Shown here piece by piece: positions 13,501-26,503 of a DNA stretch of 64,000 nt. A program made the translations under genes and the position numbers. Within the stretch, counting starts at the first letter, position 1. Every line of letters begins with the position of its first letter. The DNA comes from Lasioglossum baleicum (lineage: Eukaryota; Arthropoda; Insecta; Hymenoptera; Halictidae). The stretch covers positions 10,417,579-10,481,578 of the forward strand of contig NC_134935.1 of assembly GCF_051020765.1 (NCBI RefSeq). The letters are read 5' to 3'. A model generated the notes under the pieces. The model saw nothing but the letters and a program-made list of their open reading frames with translations. It did no database searches and was not told the origin of the DNA.

Positions 13501-16500
13501 TGAGTAATTCCTTGACATATTTCCAGCGCTACAACATTGCGTTCGCCAGACACTCTTTACAACAATAGTCTTTGTCTTTCGTTGTTCTCTAACATTCGAA
13601 AGACGAAACAATTTCTCTAAAAAGACTGTCAAGGTCATATTTATTTTGATCGCGGTGCGTTCTTCTTATTTCCAAACGAGGAACACACCCAAATGACATT
13701 CATTGTTTTTTTTTATCTGTTGGCATTTATATCGAAGACGTAAAAGAACGGCGAAGTTCCGAGTAAAAATAATCTTGTCTGAATAGTACTTCTCTATTAC
13801 TCGCAGCACTTTACCGACCAAGTGTAATGTTTCCAAAAAATTTTTTCGCGTGAACTAATTGTTCTAACCTCAACAAAATCCAAGTAGGCTGGTCCAGTAT
13901 TAAAAAAGTTATCGTCCGTTCAAAAGTGTCCTATGATTCACTGCAGGTGCATGATGTAACGCTACAATCGAGTTACAGATTATAGAAACATTTCCTTTAA
14001 CGCGTTGACTGCCATAGTGGTCGGTCACCGGTGCTATTGATTTTCTTAAAAATAATGTAATAAATATACTGCGGATTTTTATGAATTTTTGAAGAAATTT
14101 TTACTAAGTGAAATGTAAAGTAATGAAACAGATTAGAAAAGTAATTCACACAAAATGCTGACAATTCCTCGAGTACCGTCTCGAACGTTAAGTATCATAG
14201 AGGGTTCGAATACAACGCTAATGGTTCATTAGTTCTTGCCGAGTGAAAAGTTGAGACGCTACAGTGAGCCCTTCGAAATGATTTCCCATTTAGGAACCGT
14301 AATTAGAGGACGACTTCGGCTATTACCTATTCATTAGCAAAATTATGCAAGTTAACGACCGAGTGTAATTTACCTGGAAAAGGGGATCTGGTTTTCCGCG
14401 GGGCGATCCTTGATTCCGTAGAAGTGATCGTCGCGGTACGAACAGTGTCGAGGCACGTTGATTGGCCGGGTGCTATCGCGCGAATCAGCAATCAAGATGG
14501 CGGTGACGTCACGCGGCGGTCGCTCGACTCTGATTGGTGGGGGGTCGAGCAGCCGTCTTTCTATATAGTTTCACAGTCACATTGGCGGGCTCAGTTGGGA
14601 TACGTAAGCACGCGCGGCAGTAGTCGATCACGTTGTTCAACGCAGTCTCGTACGTGACAGTGGTCTACAGTCTACGGAAGAAGATCTCCGAGCGAGTTGT
14701 TCTTTTTATTCGTTTCTTCATCGTTCAATTTCATTTTGGACATTTTGTGCAAACGTGATATGTGTGAACGATAAAAGGTGACACGCCGTGTTCCCGACGC
14801 GAGTGTTTACGACTCGCGTGTAAAATCCGCAACTTGTCAGTCGAACGATTCACGTCCCCGCGAAATACCAGTCACTTTTTCCAGTGAAGTTTTGAGAGCG
14901 AAACTCGCTTACAGATGTCGCAGCGTGTACCAAGCGCAGGCATTTACGACTACGACATTGGCGAAGATCACAGCTACACGATGTTTGCCATGTATTCGCC
15001 GGCTTCGACGCCGGCCGAGCCGTGGCTGTTGACGAAGGAGGAAAATTCGGTGGTAAGTGTATATAATTTGAATAACGGTTCTACATAGCTGGCGATGAAA
15101 ATTGCGAAATCAATACGCTCTCAATGTTTCTCGCGGTTGTACCGGCGTTGTCGAACCAATGCAAACGAAACGTCAATCGTGCGATCGTTCAGGTGTCACG
15201 GTTGAAGGTCGGTCGATATTGTTCGCAGAAAAGCTAACCGTGAACGCGCTTGAACGCCGCGTGGGACTATCACGACCGTTACAGTTAGAATTGATACATG
15301 AATAATTAATTTGAAAGTCTTATTCCATTGATCATGTTACCAGTAACTTCTCTGAATCGTTCTGAACGTAATTAACTAATGAAAAACTGGAAAACCGATT
15401 CTCATTGGATAAATGTCGCGACATTGTTTCTGTATCCAACAATACGGCAGATAAAAATGGGAGATTCTTAGAAGGCGATAGTGTATACGGGAGAAATATA
15501 GTAATTGAACCGACGATGACGTCTTTGCTAGAACTTTCCAAGAAGCACCCTTATCTCGTTAGATCTTCGATCCTCTTACCTGTCTCTTGCCTTTTACCTG
15601 AGCTGCCAGTTTTCCGTCCGCTCGTAAAGTTAATTGTCTTTTGAGAAAATTAACTATTCCAGTCAGGCTTGCGACAGTCCAACAACTGAGGATATAATTT
15701 TTTATGTAAACAAGTTTCGAGTCAAATGCCATTTTCTTATCATCACGCAGTAATACATACTGCAATCGTGTTTTCCTTTCTGGGAATCCGCGAGGGTTTT
15801 AAAAGGCCATGATTATTATAGGCGCTTACATAAGCGGATTTATGTGCTTTTGAAGGTAGTCCTTGCGTTTTGGCGACCGGCGTCGCCATTAACGTTCCGT
15901 CCTAACAAACCTTGCCTTGCGTTCTGGGTATATGACCTCGAATTCAAGTCGAAATTGGTCAATCGTTTTTAAGTAATTTATTTTACACTCGGTCTTGTGT
16001 CAAATTCTGAAAACAGTTTAAAGTAACGTTTACGAACAAAAGATTTTAAAAATGTATTTCATTATTTTGTGTATCAGATTCGCATTAATTTTTTATTCGA
16101 ACAAACATTTTTTCTTCGCATTCTCTTGCGAATCGTTCTTCTTACCGATGAACTTGTCGACATATCAAAACAAACGCGAGCAACACAACGAAGCACGCGT
16201 ATTGAGAACACGAAACTACGGATGTATTTTTCTAATTCACGATGTTTGCCCTTCGTGTCGTGTCCGAACACTAATTTCCCAATTGTTTTGAGCGACGTGG
16301 CCGAGTCGTTGAACCCCGAAGACGGAGAAAAACATTCACCCACGAAATTTAAGAATACATACTTTGTGTGTCTGACACCGAAGGAAAACAGTTAAATCTG
16401 ACAGGAAGCCCGGAGTTAACGCTCGTTAACCCACCAATTAGAGGGTTTAGTTAAACGAAGGCAGGGTTAAGTTTAGCGGGAGCAATATGAACGGGTCATA

Positions 16501-19500
16501 AGGCAAGAGGTGTCATCCTGCCTCTTAGCCTCGCGAGATGACGGTCGGTTTCTTTCACGCATAGTCTCGTAGAAAACGCAATGGAGGCGCTTGTTCTATT
16601 AAGCTGTGCATTCTCGAGCGGCAGTGTCCGGGTCTCTTCTGACCCTACGCGTAAAATTCAATTTCTGACGGTTAATTTAAGAAAAAAATGTTTAACATTG
16701 TAATCTCGGACCTTCTCATTTTACTGGATACGTTTTCTTTCAAAACATTATAAATGTTCGTCTAAGATTTGAGATCGCGTTATCATAAAAATATGAATAT
16801 GAAAAATGAGTCGTTGATGGGTTCGGAAAAGAATTCCCGAAACGGTTTACTGCGTTTTAACGAGTTCGCGGCAGGATTTCTGAAACTCGATGCAGCGCGT
16901 TGGACACATTCTTGGTATGAATCACCAGATACCGGTTACCGTTGTCGTCGACGAAGATCGCTCGGAGCGTTCGCTCCGAAAGCTGCGTCAAATTAGCTGC
17001 TTCCGGTATCGAGAAAAAATTTCCGTCGTCGCCGATGCGGTCACCGGTGGCGGACCAACACCCAATCCGATTTGCATAACTCACGACGACGCTGCGCCGG
17101 TTCTTATTTCTCGCAAAACTTACCTGTTTCGTGCGCAATGTCGCGCGCGATCTCTCATGCGGACGCTCTCCGCCTCTCTCTCTCTCTCTCTTACAAGTGG
17201 GATGAGTCATGGAGCGTAGTTTTACCAGCGATTTATGAATGAAAATCCACGCACGTGTCGCGTGCGCGCAGGTTGCCGTCGCGACACGCGAGATCGCTCG
17301 ACATTATTATTCGCGACGCCTCGTAAACACGTCGATTATGTAGTGCTCCGTGAGACATCGGTACCGGGAAAAAGCTGACACGGTTTGCGTGCACCGGGTC
17401 TCGCTGTCAGATGTAGCAATGATATTTTTCTTCTCGACTTCGTACGCGGAATCGCGGTTATTCCATCTCTCAACGTAGAACACCGGATTCGGAATTCGAC
17501 GATCTAGCATTCGTTTAGTATCTTCGTTATCTCTATTTATATCTGTACCAGTTTGCACGGGGATTATATACCTTGTACTCCTTATAGTCAGTCTTGTTAT
17601 GTAAATGTTTACCGCCGCATCACTCCTCAATCCAGCTGACAGCGAAATTGTCTCGCGAGGCTCGTACTTGAACTTATTTCTGTTTTAAGAGGTCCTATAT
17701 TTTTTTTCGTAGCCCATAGTACTCGTCAAAACTGCAGAACCTTTGTTGAGATTGTGCAACACTTCAGTTAAGTCCTTGCGCTGCGATTTGTTTCATTATT
17801 CTTTGTCGTTTGACTGTACATAGCAAAACTATTATGTATATAGTAAATAGAATGTTACCTCGTATTAAAGGAAATTAATGTATACATACTTAGTAGATTC
17901 TTTTCGAAATCTTTATCATGAGTCTGACTCGATGTTATAGTATGTACGAGGGGATAAACTATTTTCTTCGCAATGCCCAGCTCCTCGCTTTCAGATTTCA
18001 TATAAATGCACAAATGTGTCTCTAATAAAATCTTTATGCAATTCGCCATGCAGAGCACAAACCATGAAACGTTACAAAAGTGGTAGTTCATGTAACAGCT
18101 GTGTAACAGATCGCTAATCGATCTCGAGTCGAATCTAAAATAGGAGTCGCTAACACGGCGTATATTTTGAGGAGTGAAAGTTTACCGTTAGCAAATTTGC
18201 GTCGGTCCGTTCAATTATCGTCCCGGATCAATATTTATCCAGTAGATCTTTCCACCTGAGTAAAGCACATGTTCGTTGTAAAACAATCGGCAACAGGGAA
18301 ACGAAGTGGAAAATATATTTCTCAGAAGATAATTGATGCAAGGAAAAATCCGCAAGATCGGACTATAAAAGCATCGTATAACTTTCCTGCTAGGTTGCAG
18401 ATCGAAAGAGTCGCAAAGAACTCTGTCGCGCGTTGCGAAACCGCCTTTAGCCTGCTGCGCAAAAACAGTTTCACAATGGAGATTCAGTCTCTCCCGGCAA
18501 GAAATTATTGCGATTGGCCTGCTCTAATGCCGGCTAAAATACGAACTTCGAGAGTGTTATAGACGCGAGGTATATTCCTTCTTCATCTTTTTCTTACTTA
18601 TACGGCTAGCTGGTAATCCGGTGTAGTCGACCTCGAAAGGAGGTCGATTCCACGGAAAGATATCTCGTGTAGGAATGACGTCAACGCGTTAACACTTTCC
18701 CCTTGAGAATGCCTCGAACCATCGTGGACCTCTTCAGGTTTACGCTTTCGTGGGATTCTACTTTTCCTTATGACTGCCTTGCGATCGATCGGCTGGGGGG
18801 TTTCCCGAGATCGATTGTGACACTCGAAAGTTCGATTTCGTAATCTTTGGAAACCTCTTGGCGAGAAATTTTCGGTAACCGACAATCCGAATTCATGGGC
18901 AATTCTGTGGGATTGAAAATCATTTGATTGAAAGTAATCGGATAATTTTCATAGACTAGAATAAACGTCTCTTCCAAAAATTAAATTAAATTCTAAAACG
19001 TTTGAATTTTTAAGGTTGTGATTTTCTTGAAAAAAAAGAGCTAGAGATTATATTTTATTTATTAGTTTGGTAGCATGTCAATTTTTTCTTCGACAGTTTA
19101 ATATAGCAGAACTAACAAGTTCGACGATTAGTAAATTTTGCTATTTTAAAGAATCGTGTATATAGAAATCAAGTATCGTCAGAGGGAATATATATTTTTT
19201 AACGTGTAAATAATAATCTTTATCACGGGTCGGAAATAACCGAGCGTTGCCTTTTATCTGTCGGGCGTTCCGTCATTCGATATTTAATCTTTGCTGTGCA
19301 GCGGTTGACGTATATCGCATGCACACATTCGATGATCATCGACTATCTATGTATAGCAAAGAGAGACGAAAAATTTCTCTAAATTGAGAAACAGTAAATA
19401 TTTTTCTTCGACGATTCTCCATCAACGTCTTGGTGGAAGAAGCTCGCTACTTAAACAGACGTGTTCCTGGCGCTTATGAAACATTTTATTCTGCCAGACT

Positions 19501-22500
19501 TAATTAGCATCGTTCGCACGAAGATAATAGTTTATCTACCTTATCGAGCGTGTGCTTCCTCCACGGGGAATCCCCAAGCGAGTACGCAGCTGCCGTTTGT
19601 TCTTCGTGGACGGAACTCGATCAATTTCGCCATAATAGAATCGCCCCGCGTCCAAACATCGTAGCGAATGTATCTACCTGCGTCGATTCGATCGTTGATG
19701 ATCGAGCGGTCGTCTTAATAACAAGATGGATCGACGTTGATCGTCCGTGGAGTCCGTAGACCCATTCATTCGAGCAAATATTTTCATTTCACCTTCCACC
19801 TGGGGCATATTTAACATTCCTCAAGCGACAGTTTCGGAGAAAATATTTCTGAAAAACACACAATCGGTTCGCCTCCGGAGAACCTCCCGCGACAGCTCGA
19901 GATTGATTTCCGGGTATCAAGGGACGTTTCTTTATTCACGTTTAGCTCACCCACTGCATTCTTCAAAGTGTCCGTGAAGAATCAAATCCGGGACGTGTCT
20001 AAGCCGGTGGTTATAATTCAAAAGAGGATCCTCCGTCCCTTCTTCTGATGGCGTGATAAAGTGCTTCATCTATTCAGGATGACGCGTCTGCCCTCTATAA
20101 GAAGGGACTTCTCGTCGAAGGGGTCACGGAACCCAGCGGACCCTTTTGGGGACCGCTCTTACGTGGGATCAACGTGTCCAATTTCGTGAAACTATTATTC
20201 CCGGGGCGGGGGCCCGAAGTCCTCGGTCCTTTGTGAGCACAAGGGACACAAAGAGACCCCTTGCTGTCTACAATCCTCGTCACAGTATCAAGTAATTCAT
20301 TATAGTCTAATGCATTCGAAAGCATCGTCTAAGCCACCCGATTGATGTTGCTCCTTGTATTTTAAGAAGCGGAAGCTGGCTGCGCGAGGTTGTTACCGCT
20401 CTTTGAATTTTGATAGTCGTATAACCACAGGGGTTGAATGAACCTTATTACTATACATTTTACAAATTAGTTTTCTCTGATTACAAGGCTGAGCAGGTGT
20501 GAGCAAATTACAGGAATATTCGTCGGTCTACTAAAGACAGTTTCATTAAAGATGAAGATGAAGTTTTTCTTCTTTCGCAAAATAATCGTGAACTTATTAG
20601 TTTTCTCTAAACACACAGCTGAGTAGATGTGAGCAAATTGCAAGAATATTTGTCTACCACAGACAGTTTCATTAAAGATGAAGATGAAGTTTTTTCTTCT
20701 TTCATATCATTTCATGTCATTCTTCTTTCTAATCATTTCCTCTGGAACAAGAGCGTTCTTCAGCTTTCCACTGAAGAGATAATAGTCGCGTGTTGGGAGA
20801 CGGGGAAATATCCGTCGGCCATGGATCGAAATGGAGAAAGAACAGAATGAGAAGCTCGTGGAGTCTACTTAGCTGCATTATGTCCGCGATTATGTAGGTA
20901 TTCTCATCCGAGTGGCTGCCGAAGTGCAACCAGTCGGAAATGCCTGCGCGATTACGTCACTGGTCAGGAATTCACGGACCGTTCTTCCCTCGGAGCGTTT
21001 TCTTTCATGCCCTTGTTTTTTTCCCCGTCCGTTCCAACCTTCGTCCTTAACTTATGATATAATTAGTCTTCCAAGAGTTAATCATGAGGTACTAGGTGTC
21101 AGGACTCGGTAGTGCAATTCGATTCCACTAAGTTCTCTGAACGAATTGAATTCCGCTATTCGTATGTAAGGTCAATGAAGAGATTAAGGAATTCCTGAAT
21201 GTCTTGCAAAAGTCTAGTTCCACTTTCCGAGAACTGAATTGGTAAATGTGCACCAAGGTATCTGAGACTGTTCAAGTGCAGTATGTTACTCAATGTTACG
21301 AAAACAATTTCGTACTGCGACCGCTGCAACGGTTTAGTAGGCTGTTCGGAATTCAAATGAGCCGTATTAAGTCGTTCGAATCACTTATCCTTGTTTACTC
21401 GACTTTCCGAGCGCATAGATTCGCAACGAATTCGCGCGGCAATCGGAACAGATTACGATCAGAGAACCTTGCACAGTTATCGAGCGATATCTCGCGTGAT
21501 CGCGTGTCGTTTTTCTGCTAAATCATAGAAAATACATCGTTGCGATCCAACGATTGCGGACCACGGAGCCTAATAACAGCGTCGCGGAGCTGACGATCAA
21601 CGGCTCCTGAAATTATGCGGGGAAGCAAAGTTGAAACGCTGGAAGATTGATTCCACGCGACGGTATTTCGCGAAAAATCAAGGGATAACGTTCTTCAACA
21701 ACCGTGGATAATTTGTGAACACCAAGGAGCCTCGCTACCGGAGGTTGGATCTCCGCCATTGCTCTGTTTGCGCACTTCCCGAAGACGATTAATATAATTG
21801 CCGTGCTTTGTGCTCAAAGTAGCAATTACGTATCTCAGCGAGCGCGCCCGGACGACTCGATGAATCCGAGCTAATCGATCGTACTCGGCGAAAAATGGAC
21901 GATTAAACACCCTGCAGCGAGCGTTTCGTAAGACCTATGATTCTACGTCGTGGAGGTCGATCGATCACAGCTTGAAGAAAAAGTCGAGGCTTTGCCAGTT
22001 CTTTGGACGTCTGAGCCGGTTATCTTAATTCAAGACTTATTCGACACAAACTTCCATCTTGGTATACTACGTTGCTCTACTAATCACGTTGAGATCTTCA
22101 ATTTTCAAGGTGTGCCCTAATCTAATCTTGGGGGATTCATTTTATATTTAATGTTCTTTTATCTGAACTGTTTACTAATATAAAACAAGCACTGCGGTTT
22201 AATTACGAAAAAAAATACCAGTTAAAATGTGAACCATGTTTGCCTTCGGCGATCAATCTAAAAAGTGACAACAAACACTTGCGCCAAGATACTAGCCTCG
22301 ATCTCAAAGATATCCCATACAACACGAGGAACAAGTTCTTTCAATATTCTGGTAATTAATACATCGCAACGACGATCGAGAAGCGGCCGTTTCGACGGCA
22401 TTTTGATGTTCGATGTAGTATTTTCAAGAATTACATCCCATTACGCAAATTAAGTCCGATCGTGGGGGAACGATAAAAAACTGGCGTCGAGGAGACCGCG

Positions 22501-25500
22501 ACGAACACCGGGTAATCTTTTCTTAGCGACTGGTAATAGAACTGACCCAGAACTTTCGAAACCGGAGTAGCCTTGGCGCAGAGATGTACGTACGTCGCGC
22601 ACAAACGGGGACAGGGCCGTGACGTGGTTGGAATTTCCGAAATTACACGGGGAAAGCCCATTCTCGGTCGGTGTCGTTCACCTCGTTGATCATGAACCGC
22701 AGTTGATGCCGACTCCACCCCTGGTTTTGTGTTCCGGCGACGACGCGGTGCTAAAAACGTCCAGGCAAAGCCACTCTGTCGTTATCTGCGTCTTTATCGG
22801 GTACTGACAGTCCAGTCCAAGTACTTTAGCCCGCGTTATAAGGCTGATGTACGGTGTCTGTGCGGCCCTCCATAAGAAACGCGTTGTACGCGCCGTCTCA
22901 GGCTTGTTTGCCTACGTTTTTCCACTCGGCACGCTGAATATGGTCCAGCAGATCGCGAAATAGAATAATTAGGCTCTAGAGAGATGTACAGCGAGTCTCC
23001 TAATCGATCGCCTTCGAGGATCGAGCTACGTTCGCCTCAAGGTCCCATGAAATTGTATCGCTTCTTAAAAATATAGATTCCCAAACGGTTGTCATAGCTG
23101 TCTTCAAATTCTAAACAGTGATGCATGAAAATTATTGTGGGAACTTTCGAGGCACATTTTAGAGCAACTAGGGTCGGAAAAGATTTTCGTGGTAGCGGAG
23201 TGAGGATCGATCGGTTATCTGTCAATCTAGGGGATCCTATTGATCGAATGAACAGTAAGTGCAAGCGGTAAGAGTATAGTGGAGCGGGTTGAACGCTTTG
23301 ATCCGTGAAACCTCTGCCGACCAGAGAAAAGACGGCGTGCGACCAACAACGGGATACTGTTCTCAATGGTAATCATTAATCGAGTCTCGGGAAAGGCCAG
23401 ACTTCAATTAAGAGCCCTAGACGCGGTCTGAAGAGGCTGCTGCGTCGGGACGGTTTAAATGGGGTCTGAAAGAGGACTAACAGAACGAAGAGGCGCGGGA
23501 GTTCGCGTTTCTCCCTTCGGGCTAGAGGAATCTCGTGTGGGCAGAGTAGACGAGAAACAAACCGAGTTTGCAATCAACTAAATCAACTTGCAGTCAACTA
23601 AACGAGACTGTTGTATATCCCTTTATCCTTGAAAAATTTCTCTATGTTCTATATGTCTTCATCAAGTAACTGGAAAACCGTTTCTATTTAATTTAATGGC
23701 ATTGTTTAGCGGCAAGGACAAGTCCGATTCGATGAAAGAGAGTACTCGGAAAAAAAGCGTACCGGAAGTCGGTATATGCCCAGGAAATCGGTGGCACGTG
23801 CATGTCGTCGGTATTTGGAATCTTTCTCGAGAAAATTTCGAGAATCGTAGTATCCGGGTAACGGTGTACGGATAATGAAATTGTGGCGAACCGTAATGTT
23901 CGTGGAAGCAAAGTGTGCGCCGCGTTTCCGACAGAAAACTGGCCAGGAATGTCTATGACGCAACAACACGTGCTCGATTTCGACTTTCCTGGTACGATGA
24001 TTCCGTGACTCCTGCTATCGAACTCTGTTGACTCATTCTCTTCTGGCGCCTAGCAATAGGATGCTGCTATTAGCAGCGAGCGCGCGACACTACATATACA
24101 GGTTCTTTAAAAAAAAAGTATTTATTTCGCAATTACGAATTGTTTGCTCGGTCGTCGAAACTACAATTGAATAACATCGGCCGACGTTATCTCCGTTTGA
24201 GAAACGTCTACAAATTTTTTCCGAAACATCCTGTACACGGGAAGACCTCGATCATAGCGGTTTTAGCGGGCGCATATGTGTCAGAGATTAAGAACAGCTG
24301 AAACTCTACCCGATAAGCGAACCATTGATACATGCTGCACGGTTTATGTTGACTTTTCTTTTATTTCTTTTCCTCCTTTTTTTATCATTGTGCCTGGTAG
24401 AATAGAACGAGATAAGAGGCGAAAACAAAGCGACACGAGGTTCCCTTTGTCTCGAAAACAGTAAACGTCGCGCTGTGGTGGTCAATACTTCCGTACTCGA
24501 TAAGGCGGGCAGATTAACTTCTTATTTACGCTGCTGCATTTAATTTAAAAACGATAAAGACGTTCGTAATTTCAAGTGTCACGTATGTACTGATATTCAG
24601 TACATACACTATTCTGATTTGCAAGTGTGCGAACGCAAGAGTTGTACATAAAATTTTAACAACATGTTGACCACCGCGAAAATTTTGCGAGTTTCACGCA
24701 AGTTTCAACTTCTATCTATATTGATATTCAGTGGCATTAATTTTATGACAATCATTCTTGAGCAACTCGGTCCCAAACTAAAGAATAAAATATTTCTGTA
24801 GACCCAGACGCGTTCGAAAAAAGAGAAAAGTATCCAACTGACAGAAGAGGTAAATGAGATTCGTGGGTACCACGCGGAATGTCAGTTGCACTCGGAGCAG
24901 AGCTAAGTGGACCGCTCGGGAATACCGAAAATGCCACTCATGGTTTTGTTTCCGCGAACCTCTAAAAACGAGGAGTGCTCGAACTCTGTTCCGAGACATG
25001 GACCATCGACGAGAGAGAGAGAGAGAAAGAGAGGCTTGAAGAGAAGAGGAAGGACAGGGGACGAAGCTGAAGAGACTCGAAACAGTCCCCGCTCTCTCGG
25101 AAAGTGGCTCGAGAAGGTTTCGATGCCCGAATGAAGTCATCTCTTATCCCGGCTAATGCAACCTTCCCGCGTGTGCCTGATCTTTTTCCGTTTCCACTCT
25201 TGATGATCCCCCATGGCGGAGGATCATCCTCCCCGTCGTCTCGCCCGTCTTCCCGCGCGACTCGTCCGCAGCTCGACGCGAGTCCTCTCGAGAAAGGAGT
25301 AGTCGAGCGTTGCCGAAGATGGCCGAGCCGTTGTGCCCGAGTCTCCGGGACAGGCAGACCATGTGGTGATAGCGCGTTGACAGAAGCACTGTCAGTGTCA
25401 CTACGACTGCCGTCGAGCGCGGGTCGGTCCGTCGGGATCGCCTTTTTCTCCCTCGCCACACGCAGTTTTGAGTGGCCCTCGTTATCAATCGGCGTTCGCA

Positions 25501-26468
25501 TAATCGCAAGTGACTTTTCCTCGTGGATAAGGATTATAGAATCGTGCCGAGGTGAGTCCAGCCTAAAAGTCATCTCCATTTTTAGGTTCGCGTAGCTGGA
25601 TCGGTCAAAGACACAGAAGTACGACGCGAACCGCGGCACGTTGCTGCTGGGACGATGTGTGGGGTGAATTAGCATGCTCGAAACGTTAGCACGTTCCGTC
25701 GATAAACGTCGGCGGGTAAACACCGAGAGGATGGAAAACAAAGTCCCGGATCTTTCCATCTTTCTCTCTCTCTCTCTTTGTCTGTTCAGAAGCGTCTGTT
25801 GCGACCACTCTCTCGCTTCAGCGTTTCTCGTTATACATTCGAAGCTGGACTAGCGCAAACATCCTGATTGTCTACCTACGATAACAGTCTAGCATTAGAC
25901 CTTCATTGAACATCATTGAAGCGTACAATTTTCATCTGACGCGGCCACGCTTAGGAGTGTGGTTTGCACCCTCGTGTGTACACTCCAACGTCAGCCACCG
26001 CTTACCGTTTTCAATTATTCGTGGATAACGTATTTCTCATAGTTCCTCTCCAATTTCATCATAATCTCCACGGTCCTCGTCACTCTTCGTGAAGACTACC
26101 CCTAAGCGCTGGAGATCTATCCATCATCAGCTGCTCCAAGGATTCGTTTTTCTCAACTCTTTGGCAGACACTACGTCTTCCGTAGGCTACACAATTTTTT
26201 GTGGGACCCGGGTCTAACACGCCTATTGCGTCAGGCAGCCTAAGTTCGAGGTACAGGCGAAAGGCCCGAGGTGTTCGCTCAGTTGGAAGCGACTCTAAAT
26301 GCAAGTCGATGCTGCGCGGACGGAACAGTGGCCCATTTTCGTTCCTAATAGCGTTCTTATCTTGTTCCCCCGGCCGATAGCCGATGCCCATGCATTTTGT
26401 TTTCCTGCGATCTGTCTGTGCACTTTAGACTCGTCACAGTTGGTCTCGTACACGTGCTTCTTCCCACG

Positions 26469-26503
<35 letters not shown>

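Larger units (their letters stand above)
15053..24960. other. kay intron 3' of exon B, first part
   Basis: No coding gene or RNA gene was recognised. Notable items are a CT microsatellite (17173-17191), an AP-1 heptamer (17203-17209), an isolated CRE (TGACGTCA, 18676-18683) and the imperfect direct repeat at 20466-20705. Short open frames on both strands lack protein-family motifs. Confidence 0.5.
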
